A DNA stretch of 64,000 nucleotides from Noviherbaspirillum sedimenti (GTDB lineage: Bacteria; Pseudomonadota; Gammaproteobacteria; Burkholderiales; Burkholderiaceae_D): contig NZ_QYUQ01000002.1 of the NCBI RefSeq assembly GCF_003590835.1, positions 3,162,001 to 3,226,000 of the forward strand. The letters run 5' to 3'. The notes under the pieces were generated by a model. The model searched no databases. It had not been told where the DNA came from and saw only the letters and a program-made list of their open reading frames with translations. Both the position numbers and the translations under genes were made by a program. Of this stretch, positions 1 through 8,181 are shown piece after piece; the stretch's first letter is position 1; each line of letters opens with the position of its first letter.

Positions 1-853
1 CTAACAGTTCTTCCATATTTTTTGCATGGAGCTCCGGTTGCTGCCTGACAAAGGTAAGCCAATGTACGCCAATGACGGAATAAACCTTAACCAATGTTAA
101 GTTGACCGGTAAGATCGGTAGGTTTCCTGATGCAAAACCAACCACGAGCAATCGTCCATTGGTAGCCATAGCCCGCGCACATGCACCAAACACATCGCCG
201 CCGACAGTGTCGAAGACAACGTCGGCGCCGCGACCGCCTGTGCGCTCCTTAATCGCTTTTTTTAGATCTTCCTTTGTGTAATTGATTGTCTCGTCGGCCC
301 CCTGAGACTTCGCAAAAGCCGCCTTCTCGTCGCTTGAGCAGACTGCGATTACCCGTGCGCCGATAGCTTTTCCAACCTGGATTGCGCCACTACCGGTCGC
401 ACCCGCGGCCCCGGTAACGACTAAGGTTTCACCAACTTGCATGTCTGCACGCTGTCGCAATGCATGCTGAGCAGTCGCAGTCGACGACATCATCGCCGCG
501 CCAGATTCGTAGGAAATGTTTGGTGGTAATCGTGTTGGCAACCATCCCGGTAATGCAATTTTTTCTGCAAAAGCACCAAAATTCATTGCCAGGCTCATTA
601 CCCGATCCCCCGGCTTAAACCGGGTGACGTTACTTCCGACAGCAACAACATCTCCTGATATTTCAGTCCCCAAGATAAAAGGCAAGGCGGGCTTCGTCTG
701 GTACTTGCCTTCGGCAAGCAGAATATCAGTGAACACCACACCGGCGGCCCGTACCTGTACGAGAACGTCATCAGAGCCTGCATTCGGATCAGGCATCTCT
801 TGATAAGAGAGCGTGTTCACATCTCCGAAATTGTTACAAACAAGGGCTTTCAT
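1..853 (-). CDS. Quinone oxidoreductase-like MDR enzyme (C-terminus outside window)
   Basis: The minus-strand frame opens at ATG 853 (MKALVCNNFGD) and is still open at base 1, so the C-terminus is missing. The 284 visible residues have the order of a zinc-free medium-chain dehydrogenase/reductase: a GroES-like N-terminal half, then a Rossmann half with GAAGATGSGAIQVGK and GGRGADVVFDTVGG. Enzymes of this family use NADPH in the cytosol to reduce quinones, enones or enoyl thioesters. The gene lies downstream of an acyl-CoA synthetase on the same strand, with a 166-bp gap, so a role in the same catabolic cluster is likely. The substrate is unknown; the family call is firm, the specific reaction is not. 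Confidence 0.8.
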   Translation of the reverse strand, partial: MKALVCNNFGDVNTLSYQEMPDPNAGSDDVLVQVRAAGVVFTDILLAEGKYQTKPALPFILGTEISGDVVAVGSNVTRFKPGDRVMSLAMNFGAFAEKIALPGWLPTRLPPNISYESGAAMMSSTATAQHALRQRADMQVGETLVVTGAAGATGSGAIQVGKAIGARVIAVCSSDEKAAFAKSQGADETINYTKEDLKKAIKERTGGRGADVVFDTVGGDVFGACARAMATNGRLLVVGFASGNLPILPVNLTLVKVYSVIGVHWLTFVRQQPELHAKNMEELL

Positions 854-1019
854 CACTATTTCGGGTTTCCTTTTTCGAGGAACAGAACGCTCATCTCGCT
901 CCTCACTTGGCAGCAACTTTCCTCAGCTTCGCGAAATCACATACGAGCGTCGATTATCTTCGCTAAGCACTGATCCGTTTCGCCGATCTAATTCACTTTC
1001 GGCTGTAATCGGTCTTGCA

Positions 1020-2579
1020 TCATGTCGTCGACTTTGGATATGTCGATCCAGCCCAATACTTTTTCTTCAGCTCAAGCTTGTTAAGCTTGCCGGTGGCAGT
1101 CACAGGCAAGCTGTCAAGAAACTCGACTGACTTAGGCTTGGCATAGCTGGCCATGCGCGGCGCACAAAACTCGATCACTTCGCGCTCAGTAAGCTTTTCG
1201 CCCGGTTTGCACACAATGAAGGCCTTGACGACTTCGCCCCATTTGCTGTCCGGTACGCCAATGACCGCAACGTTGGCAATCTTGGGATGGTCGAACAACG
1301 CATTTTCGATTTGGGCCGGATACACGTTTTCCCCACCGGTAATAATCATGTGGCTCTTGCGATCGACAATGTAGATATAGCCATCCTCATCCACTGTCGC
1401 CAGATCCCGCGTGTAATACCATCCATCGCGGATTGCCTCCGCAGTCTCCTTTGGCTTGTTCAGGTAGCCTGCCATCACTTGCCCACTTCTGACGATGACT
1501 TCCCCTACCTCGCCCGGGATGACGTTCGTTCCGTCATCGCGCACAACTCTTACCTCTGAAAGACTGGCCTGCCTCCCGGCCGAGTTCAGCCGCCCTGCAA
1601 CACGGCCCGCTCCCGTTAATGCTTCCCGATGGTCGGCAACACTAAGCACCGATATGAATAAACATTCGGTAGCACCAAGTGCCTGCATGATCTCACAGCG
1701 CGGAAACATCTTGGTCGTTCGCCTCAGAATCTCCTGAGGCATGGGTGCGCCGCCGTAGAGCAGACGACTCATGCTGCTTAAATCGTAATCTTTGCCAAAA
1801 TCAAGCACCATATTGAGCACTGCCGGGACCAAAGTCGTTTTTGAGATGCCATGCTGTTGGACCATTTGGCAGAATTCCAATGGCACGAAATCCCTAACAA
1901 CGACGTTTGTAGCGCAGCGAAACACTGCTCCTAGTGCAATTAGGCCGATAGCATGGAACATCGGCAATGAGCCGAGGTAGCGATCCTCTGGTCCGAACTG
2001 CATCTCGATGGCGGCGCTGTACATACGCATGATCATGTTACGACGCGTCGCCATCGCGCCTTTGGGGTCACCCGTCGTGCCGGTGGTGTAGATGACGGCT
2101 GCCAGGTCATCATCGGCATGCACGGCTTGCGGCTCCGCTGACGATGCACTCGCCAGCAAAGACTCGTAATCCAACAAGCCCTCCACCGCCCCCCCGACTG
2201 CAATGATGGCTTCCAATGCGGGCAAGCGCGTGCTCATCTCCTGGACGGTAGCGGCAAACTCCGTATGGACCAGCAATGCCCGGCATTCCGCATCGGCAAT
2301 GATGGTGCAAATCGCGTCAGGGTTAAGTCGATAGTTAATCGGAACCACCACGATCCCGGTCTTCGCCCCCGCCGCAAAGGCATCAAAGCACTCGGCACAG
2401 TTCTTTAGCACCACTCCGACACGGTCGCCCTTCTTCAGCCCCAGGCCAAGCAAGGCATTTCCCAGCCGATGCTGCCGATCCCCCCACTGCTTCCACGTAA
2501 AACGCCGATCCCCATCAACAAGCACATCTCGTTCCGGATATAGCGTTATTCCTCGATTAAATGCTGCGCGATAGTCCAT
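1020..2579 (-). CDS. Acyl-CoA synthetase (AMP-forming), copy A
   Basis: A 519-residue ANL-superfamily ligase that activates a carboxylic acid to its CoA thioester via an acyl-adenylate. Visible motifs: the P-loop YTTGTTGDPKGAM near residue 165, LYGGAPMPQE near 270, YTRDLATVDEDGYIYIVDR near 400 and the C-terminal lysine motif TGKLNKLELKKKYW near 495. Start ATG 2579 follows a strong GGAGGAGG ribosome site. A second copy lies at 20079..21638. The two are nearly identical over residues 1 to about 180 and 315 to 512 but differ over about 180 to 315, where the acyl pocket forms. An FAD-dependent oxidoreductase lies just upstream on the same strand. Substrate unknown; FadD-like naming would be a guess. 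Confidence 0.93.
   Translation of the reverse strand: MDYRAAFNRGITLYPERDVLVDGDRRFTWKQWGDRQHRLGNALLGLGLKKGDRVGVVLKNCAECFDAFAAGAKTGIVVVPINYRLNPDAICTIIADAECRALLVHTEFAATVQEMSTRLPALEAIIAVGGAVEGLLDYESLLASASSAEPQAVHADDDLAAVIYTTGTTGDPKGAMATRRNMIMRMYSAAIEMQFGPEDRYLGSLPMFHAIGLIALGAVFRCATNVVVRDFVPLEFCQMVQQHGISKTTLVPAVLNMVLDFGKDYDLSSMSRLLYGGAPMPQEILRRTTKMFPRCEIMQALGATECLFISVLSVADHREALTGAGRVAGRLNSAGRQASLSEVRVVRDDGTNVIPGEVGEVIVRSGQVMAGYLNKPKETAEAIRDGWYYTRDLATVDEDGYIYIVDRKSHMIITGGENVYPAQIENALFDHPKIANVAVIGVPDSKWGEVVKAFIVCKPGEKLTEREVIEFCAPRMASYAKPKSVEFLDSLPVTATGKLNKLELKKKYWAGSTYPKSTT
1044..2579 (-). repeat. Mosaic duplicated ligase block, copy A (partner 20097..21638)
   Basis: Bases 1044..1635 match 20097..20688 with only scattered changes, and about 2040..2579 match about 21099..21638. 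The stretch between (1636 to about 2040) is clearly diverged, and copy B is 6 bases longer there. Near-identity stops at the start codon on one side and a few codons before the stop on the other. Confidence 0.9.
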
Positions 2580-2688
2580 TCCGCCTCCTCCATGTCTATT
2601 TGCCGTTGCCGAGCTCGTCGGCTTGAATTTTGGTTGACCGATCGGTTCAAATAATTGTTGTGCTAATCTCGACTCGGATAATCTCCAA

Positions 2689-4239
2689 CTAGCGCCCCCA
2701 AGGTGCGATCAGCGATTTATAGTCTTTTCCGGTAACCTCTCCCACGGTTAGAAGAGCGCCATATCCAACCCCGTCGCTTGCAATACCCCACTGTGCGACC
2801 GTATCACCGGTATGATAGAGATTTTCGACAGTTGGGTGCTTAACTGGCAGGCGACGCTCGCCAAGCTGACCAGGGCAAATCGACATGCCGTACATATCCT
2901 TGGCTCGGGTGAAATAGCCCCATTCGTAAACATCATCCCACTGCGGGTATTGCTTTCTGAAGAAGTCATAAATTAACTGTATCATCTTCTGGATCAACTC
3001 GTCGTTTGTGATTTCCGTCGCGCCAAATGGATTTTTTGGGTATAGTGAAATCCAGGTATTCATCAGACATTTACCATTCTTCGCTCGAGTCGGATCAACC
3101 TCGCTAGTTTGTTCAAACGAGAAAATCGAGCCTTCGCCAATCACATCCAGCTCTTCAGTACCAGGTAGTTGCCTAATACTGAAATCTCCCTTTCGACCGT
3201 CGCCTTTTTCGATCGGCTCCTTGAGACCAATGAATCCCAAGAGTCCCGCCAAAGGAAACTGATTTTCAATTCTCTGCTTGAACTCCATCGGCCAATACGT
3301 TTGAGGAAGAATATTCCCAAGGTAGCGGGGAGGAATGTTATTAATAATGACTGGCGCGTTGATTTCCTGCTCCACGCCACTGTCTTCTTTGAGGCGCACG
3401 CCGACAGCTTTGCGGTCCTTAACGACGATTTCTGTGACACGGCTATTGGTTCGAATCTCGCCACCACTTTCCCGGATCACGTCGGCGAAAATGTTTGCCA
3501 CCATCTTGAATCCGCCGGTAACGACGCCGCCCCCCCCGCCTTTTTGGAAATGCATCCCAGCCATGTTGTTCATATTGTTGACCCGAATAATTTCACCGGC
3601 TGAGACCGTCGTCGGGCAATTCAAGCCGCCAGAGTAGCAGCCCATCAAACCATAATAATCAATGACATTCTTATCGTTCGTTATGGACTCGAGGAAAGCC
3701 TGATAGTCAACGTGATCGTACTGATGCGATTGTTCCTTTGAGATCAACGATGTATATTTTGCAACCCTCTTGCGTTCTTGTTGCGACTCTTTTGGCCAAG
3801 AATTGGCGATGTCGCTGAGTTGCATAAATTTGCCGTCTTGGTGATACAAAAAGCCGACTGTCGGCGAAATCGGGATGCTTTTACCAAGGGCATTGGCAAT
3901 TTGAGCGAAACGATTTCTCGGGCCAAGCGACATTTGATGCCACCCGGTATCGACGATATAGTTCTTGAATAAACCATGCTTTTCCATGATTTCTGGAAAT
4001 GCCGGCTCGGAGTGCACAATCGAAGAATGGCCGCAGGCCGCCAAACTTTTTCGATATTCGCCTTCGGTAATGTCAGGATTGTGCAGATATCCATAAGACA
4101 TGATTTTCCCGCCAATATCGGGATTTTTTTCCAGGACGAGTACTTTTTTCCCCTCCATTTTTGCCAAGATCGCCCCGGAAATCAGACCTCCCAGGCCCGC
4201 CCCGATAATAATTACGTCATAGTTATTTGCTGTTGCCAT
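2689..4239 (-). CDS. FAD-dependent phytoene-dehydrogenase-like oxidoreductase, copy A
   Basis: A 516-residue flavoprotein with an N-terminal dinucleotide fold (DVIIIGAGLGGLISGAILAK, then VLVLEKNPDIGGK) and a C-terminal FAD closing motif (YHTGDTVAQWGIASDGVGYG). This layout is that of the CrtI/retinol-saturase-like amine-oxidase superfamily, which desaturates or saturates hydrophobic substrates. ATG 4239 is chosen over an in-frame TTG at 4242 because AAAGGAG sits 8 bases before it. It lies 109 bp upstream of ligase copy A on the same strand, an arrangement repeated by the second pair. A palindromic operator-like site lies about 90 bp upstream. The substrate may be a CoA ester made by the ligase, but that is inference. 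Confidence 0.85.
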   Translation of the reverse strand: MATANNYDVIIIGAGLGGLISGAILAKMEGKKVLVLEKNPDIGGKIMSYGYLHNPDITEGEYRKSLAACGHSSIVHSEPAFPEIMEKHGLFKNYIVDTGWHQMSLGPRNRFAQIANALGKSIPISPTVGFLYHQDGKFMQLSDIANSWPKESQQERKRVAKYTSLISKEQSHQYDHVDYQAFLESITNDKNVIDYYGLMGCYSGGLNCPTTVSAGEIIRVNNMNNMAGMHFQKGGGGGVVTGGFKMVANIFADVIRESGGEIRTNSRVTEIVVKDRKAVGVRLKEDSGVEQEINAPVIINNIPPRYLGNILPQTYWPMEFKQRIENQFPLAGLLGFIGLKEPIEKGDGRKGDFSIRQLPGTEELDVIGEGSIFSFEQTSEVDPTRAKNGKCLMNTWISLYPKNPFGATEITNDELIQKMIQLIYDFFRKQYPQWDDVYEWGYFTRAKDMYGMSICPGQLGERRLPVKHPTVENLYHTGDTVAQWGIASDGVGYGALLTVGEVTGKDYKSLIAPWGR

Positions 4240-4330
4240 CAATCCAACTCCTTTACCGATATGAACAAGGAAGCGCGAAGATTTCGGGAAAAATCGCCGT
4301 AACCCCGTGATCGAAACGCACCCACATATA

Positions 4331-4356
4331 AAATAGACCGACGCTACGGTCTATTT
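4331..4356. promoter_or_regulatory. Palindromic operator-like site 1 (best copy)
   Basis: Perfect 10-base arms (AAATAGACCG and CGGTCTATTT) separated by ACGCTA, about 90 bp upstream of the FAD oxidoreductase start at 4239. Similar sites lie at 4891, 19896, 23739 and 25421, all with a 6-base spacer beginning AC. The form fits a TetR-type operator, and the TetR gene at 26329 is the obvious candidate. Confidence 0.6.
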
Positions 4357-4890
4357 ATGGTGCCAGTTTAGGTAGATTGAAACAGCATGTCAACTAAGAA
4401 CCTGTTCCACCTGCATTTATTTCTTTGGCATCCGAGACAGAAGCAAGCTCCCCATGACGCGCTTAAGTATCGCTTCAGCGATGCGCGCAATGGATGGCAA
4501 GGTTGAACATCAGGACGAAGCCGACCAGGTGCCCGCCACATCGCGCGCGCCATAGTCGATGGGATCGTGCAATCGCATTCTGCGACGTCACAAGAACCCG
4601 CGACGACAGGCTTTCGCCTCAGGACGATATTGTCCAATTCGCGGATCTCCCGACACCGCACCTCCTGCACAATATACCGATGGGAAGCAGGTGGTGTCGG
4701 GCAAGTAGCGGTGAGACGAGGTGCGCCTCATCATGGAGAACGAGACGCTGGCCGCTCTGGCACCCAGCGCCAAGAACGACCTTTTCCTCGCGTAGCTTGA
4801 ACAAAAGGCGGCGGGGCAAGCCCCCGAAGAAAACCTCGCCGCATTCAGCGCCACCCCGTCGCACTGCTGCATACCAACCGCCGTCATCTT
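4357..4890. other. Stretch without a recognisable intact gene
   Basis: More than 500 bases with short overlapping open frames on both strands, none with a recognisable motif. One plus-strand stretch near 4720..4850 reads like eroded coding sequence (DEVRLIMENETLAALAPSAK, interrupted by a stop soon after). I could not assign it to a family. Confidence 0.4.
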
Positions 4891-4912
4891 ATGGACCGAC
4901 GAGTCGGTTTGT
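4891..4912. promoter_or_regulatory. Operator-like site 2
   Basis: ATGGACCG, spacer ACGAGT, CGGTTTGT: the same plan as the site at 4331 with three changes in the arms. It lies about 107 bp upstream of the PaaY-like gene start at 5019. Confidence 0.45.
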
Positions 4913-5018
4913 TATAAAATAGTTTTCACTCCGGGGTCAGACTATTCCTTATGACCATCCCATGCCGTCGCCCGCCTTGTTTCCGAGCATGCTGGGCGGC
5001 CCACCAGGAAAATCCATG

Positions 5019-5624
5019 CCGTCTTATTCTATTGAGGGCGTTATTCCCGTCGTCGATCCCTCCTCTTACGTTCATCCCACTGCGGTGCTCATTGGCGACG
5101 TGATAATCGGCCCAGACTGTTATGTCGGTCCATGCGCCGTACTGCGCGGCGACTTTGGTCGAATCATCCTGGAACGGGGCGCCAACGTGCAGGACACCTG
5201 CGTCGTGCATGGTTTTCCAGCAAGCAACACTGTAATCGGGGAAAACGGCCACATTGGCCATGGTGCAGTGCTACATGGATGCATCATAGAGCGCGACGCT
5301 CTGGTCGGTATGAACGCGGTGGTAATGGACGAAGCCACCGTCGGCCAGCGCAGCTTCGTCGCCGCGAGCGCCTTTGTTCGTGCCGGCATGGAGATCGCCC
5401 CTGACATGCTGGTGGCGGGAGTCCCGGCGAAGGTCATTCGCGAACTCACAGCGCAGGAAATCGCATGGAAACATGAGGGCACCCTGACCTACCAGGGCTT
5501 GGCGAAACGCAGCCTGACCACGATGCACGAGGTGTCGCCCCTGCCGGCGGTGGAAGAAGGCCGGCGGCGCATCAACGCGTCGGACGCGAAGCCATTGATT
5601 GTTACGAAGCGCAACGGCACCTGA
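5019..5624 (+). CDS. paaY: PaaY-like gamma-carbonic-anhydrase-fold protein
   Basis: A 201-residue left-handed beta-helix (hexapeptide repeat) protein, with repeats running from [20 protein letters not shown] through [28 protein letters not shown] and [13 protein letters not shown]. The three histidine positions of gamma carbonic anhydrases are visible (VVHG, GHIGHG). The C-terminal part ([20 protein letters not shown]) is typical of PaaY and CaiE, which accompany CoA-ester catabolism; PaaY is a thioesterase that clears dead-end CoA esters. Start ATG 5019 follows CCAGGA; an upstream in-frame start at 4962 lacks a ribosome site. It is the only catabolic gene of the island on the plus strand. 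Its GC looks higher than that of its neighbours. Confidence 0.82.
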   Translation, partial: PSYSIEGVIPVVDPSSYVHPTAVLIGDVIIGPDCYVGPCAVLRGDFGRIILERGANVQDTCVVHGFPASNTVIGENGHIGHGAVLHGCIIERDALVGMNAVVMDEATVGQRSFVAASAFVRAGMEIAPDMLVAGVPAKVIRELTAQEIAWKHEGTLTYQGLAKRSLTTMHEVSPLPAVEEGRRRINASDAKPLIVTKRNGT

Positions 5625-5751
5625 CTTCGTCCGCGGGCCAAAGATGGCAGCCAGACGGAATCACGGGGGATCTAGAATGGGCTCAAGCCCGCCCATCCCG
5701 GGCTTACTATTGTGATTGCCTGTCTATCGATTGCGGCCAAATTCAGCACCC

Positions 5752-5860
5752 TGTTGGCACCGACCGAAAATTGACCCATCTATAGAATGAACCCCTTCCG
5801 GTCCATGTCCAGGGGTTCACTCCACTCCAGCGATGGGTCAATATTTGATCGGCGCCAACA
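5752..5860. mobile_element. 109-bp MITE-like element with 29-bp inverted ends
   Basis: The two 29-base ends (5752..5780 and 5832..5860) are inverted copies with four mismatches. Both begin TGTTGGC and end ATTGACCCATC. Inside is a second inverted pair (TGAACCCCT and AGGGGTTCA). There is no room for a transposase. The ends look like those of IS21-type elements, from memory, so this may be a non-autonomous derivative. Confidence 0.65.
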
Positions 5861-5949
5861 AACATATGGCAGCAACTGCATTGCCGCAATCGGCGCGACG
5901 CATTGATTGCGATAGGCCGGACGAGCGCGATGCGGTTTTACCGACGAAC

Positions 5950-6516
5950 TCAGTCGGGCGCTCGGAATTGGTCGGGAAAGTACTTACGCACAATGTCGCC
6001 GTCAAAACGTAGTGCGTGGCAACCGCCGACCATGTTGAACGGCTTCCCCATCTGGGCCCAAATAGGAAGGAGAAGTTGAAATGCAGCCGTTGCCATCGGC
6101 GGCAACAACTCGTTCAGGTGCGTGCATCCCAGTTCGTCGCGGAACTGGCGCTTAACGAGCTGCGTGAACCCAGGCTTGATCTGCAAACCAATCAGGGACC
6201 GGTACGTCGCGTTGATTTCGCCACATACCGGGTAGGGCCCGTGCAAGGTCCTGGCCTGCGCGTCAATGATACGCATCTCCAGATCGATAGTGATGCATAA
6301 GCGCATCTCGTGCATCGGTTCTCCGGGCGCAATCGTGCCAGTGACGAGCTCGACGGACTCTGTTACCGTATCAATCAGATGGCCCTCGATGTCCCAGGTG
6401 CCATCTGACCGGGCGAAGCCGCTGCACGTAACCCGACGCTGGTGGATAAGACGGCGCTCAACTGATTCAGACGTTTCAGTAATCATGGTGGTTTTCAGTT
6501 CGTTAGGACAAATCAT
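5950..6516 (-). CDS. DUF2889 family protein
   Basis: A 188-residue soluble protein that I place in the DUF2889 family from its pattern: LIHQRRVTCSGFARSDG, then GTWDIEGHLIDTV, GEPMHEMRLCITIDLEMRI and a C-terminal GGCHALRFDGDIVRKYFPDQ. The function is not known. From memory such genes often accompany CoA-dependent degradation clusters, which fits here. Start ATG 6516 has no good ribosome site; ATG 6483 is an alternative. It lies 9 bp downstream of a broken nitronate monooxygenase gene on the same strand, so the two were probably once co-transcribed. Confidence 0.75.
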   Translation of the reverse strand: MICPNELKTTMITETSESVERRLIHQRRVTCSGFARSDGTWDIEGHLIDTVTESVELVTGTIAPGEPMHEMRLCITIDLEMRIIDAQARTLHGPYPVCGEINATYRSLIGLQIKPGFTQLVKRQFRDELGCTHLNELLPPMATAAFQLLLPIWAQMGKPFNMVGGCHALRFDGDIVRKYFPDQFRAPD

Positions 6517-6525
6517 GCCCTGGAT

Positions 6526-6866
6526 CTATTCGACGCAAGTGCCTATCCCGGAAAGCGCAGCCATCAGGACGATTCTCAAAACCGTCACGCCGAAATCAAT
6601 CGCCGCATCGCGACAAACCTCGTAAGGTGGCGGATTGGCGGACGGTTGAATTGTCAGGATGCTGCCGAACGGCCGATCGGTGAACGTGCGCCAGTGCGCG
6701 ATTTCCTTCGCCGAGTGCTCTGGAGCAGGCTGTGTGAGTGCTGGCAGCATACCCATCACGCCCGCATTGGACACGGCCGAGGCAATCTTGTCGCGCCCAC
6801 CCAAATCATGCCGTCTTGGATGATCGTGTCTCGGCAACCCAAGAGTTCAGTGACGCGCATTTTCAT
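6526..6866 (-). pseudogene. Nitronate monooxygenase remnant, frameshifted and truncated
   Basis: From ATG 6866 the minus strand reads MKMRVTELLGCRDTIIQDGM, typical of the N-terminus of nitronate monooxygenase (2-nitropropane dioxygenase family, FMN-dependent). Near 6803 the reading moves to another frame, consistent with loss of one base in the GGGC run, and continues DKIASAVSNAGVMGMLPAL and ERP-like FTDRPFG. The match fades after about 95 residues of the usual 320 or so, and the frame ends at 6526. The FMN-binding and catalytic parts are absent, so it cannot make an active enzyme. Confidence 0.8.
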
Positions 6867-6980
6867 TTAAATTAAAGCTCATCCGTTCATACATAAACCA
6901 ATGCGCCGCCATAGCGGCCGAAAGGCATTCGGATAGCATCACAAATAATAGGCATAACGGGTCATGGGTAGTCCTTTCTA

Positions 6981-8142
6981 GTGTCCTGAGTTTGAAATTC
7001 GTTGAATTATTTTGCCTGTTCGCTGTCCCAGTTTTATTGTTTTCGACAGTGAGGATGATATGGCAGGCAGACCGAAAGCGGCGTTGGTGTTGAGCGCAGA
7101 AGAACAAGAACAATTGCATGCTTGGGCACGCCGACGCAAGACGGCGCAAGCATTGGCTCTGCGTTCGCGCATCGTGCTGGAATGTGCCGACGGAGCGGAG
7201 AACAAGGCGGTCGCCGCCAAACTTGCAGTGACGGGGCAGACGGTATCGAAATGGCGCGGGCGCTTTGTGCAAATGAGATTGGATGGTTTGCTGGACGCCC
7301 CCCGCTCGGGCGCGCCGCGCACGATCGATGATGCGCGCGTCGATGCCGTGATCGCCAAGACGCTGGAAGAGAAACCGTCGAACGCCACGCACTGGAGTAC
7401 GCGCACCATGGCACGCGAAGCTAAGCTGTCGCAAACGGCGGTCAGCCGTATCTGGCGCGCATTTGGCTTGCAACCGCATCGTCAGGAAACCTTCAAGCTA
7501 TCCACCGATCCGCTGTTTGTCGAGAAGACCCGCGACATCGTGGGGCTGTACATCGATCCGCCGGTCAAGGCGATGGTGCTGTGCGTCGATGAGAAGAGCC
7601 AGATTCAGGCGTTGGATCGGACCCAGCCAATCTTGCCGCTGGCTCCTGGCGTTGCAGAACGGCGCACCCATGACTACCAACGTCATGGCACGACGACCTT
7701 GTTTGCCGCGCTCGACATTGCCACGGGCGAAGTCATCGGGCAGTTGCACCGGCGGCATCGCAGCAGTGAATTTCTGAAATTCTTACGCACGATCGAAGCC
7801 TCCGTTCCGAGCGATTTGGACATTCATTTGGTGATGGATAACTATGGTACGCACAAGACACCAACCATCCGCAATTGGTTCGCCCGTCATCCGCGCTTCC
7901 ACGTACATTTCACGCCGACCTCTGCTTCGTGGCTCAACCAGGTCGAGCGCTGGTTCGCCACGCTGACCGAAAAACAAATTCGCCGCGGAACCCATCGTTC
8001 GACCCGTCAATTGGAAGACGCCATTCGCGATTACCTCAAACTCAATAACGCCGCCCCCAAGCCGTTTGTCTGGACCAAGTCCGCTGATGACATCATGGCC
8101 AGTATTGAACGATTTTGTCTGCGAATTTCAAACTCATGACAC
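6981..8142 (+). mobile_element. IS630-family insertion sequence, 1162 bp
   Basis: Ends are inverted repeats with one mismatch in about 24 bases, beginning GTGTCCTGAG on the left and GTGTCATGAG on the right when read inward. TA dinucleotides flank both ends (6979..6980 and 8143..8144), the target duplication expected of IS630. The single transposase gene fills the interior and looks intact. It sits between the nitronate monooxygenase remnant and the fused beta-oxidation gene. Confidence 0.92.
7060..8139 (+). CDS. IS630-family transposase
   Basis: A 359-residue DDE transposase. The N-terminal part has two helix-turn-helix segments ([34 protein letters not shown]), and the catalytic core shows the three acidic positions in [25 protein letters not shown] and [13 protein letters not shown]. 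Start ATG 7060 is preceded by GAGG; an in-frame TTG at 7012 has no ribosome site. The stop codon at 8139 lies inside the right terminal repeat. All core motifs are present, so the element may still be mobile. Confidence 0.93.
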   Translation: MAGRPKAALVLSAEEQEQLHAWARRRKTAQALALRSRIVLECADGAENKAVAAKLAVTGQTVSKWRGRFVQMRLDGLLDAPRSGAPRTIDDARVDAVIAKTLEEKPSNATHWSTRTMAREAKLSQTAVSRIWRAFGLQPHRQETFKLSTDPLFVEKTRDIVGLYIDPPVKAMVLCVDEKSQIQALDRTQPILPLAPGVAERRTHDYQRHGTTTLFAALDIATGEVIGQLHRRHRSSEFLKFLRTIEASVPSDLDIHLVMDNYGTHKTPTIRNWFARHPRFHVHFTPTSASWLNQVERWFATLTEKQIRRGTHRSTRQLEDAIRDYLKLNNAAPKPFVWTKSADDIMASIERFCLRISNS

Positions 8143-8181
8143 TAGAAATGCTTTGCGCTTGTACTCCACGTGACGGTTCGT

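Noticed and set aside
2636..2653. TTGACCGATCGGTTCAA palindrome before ligase copy A as a sixth operator
   Set aside because: Half-sites are similar, but the spacer is 2 bases rather than 6, so it does not fit the shared site; it may be a different operator.
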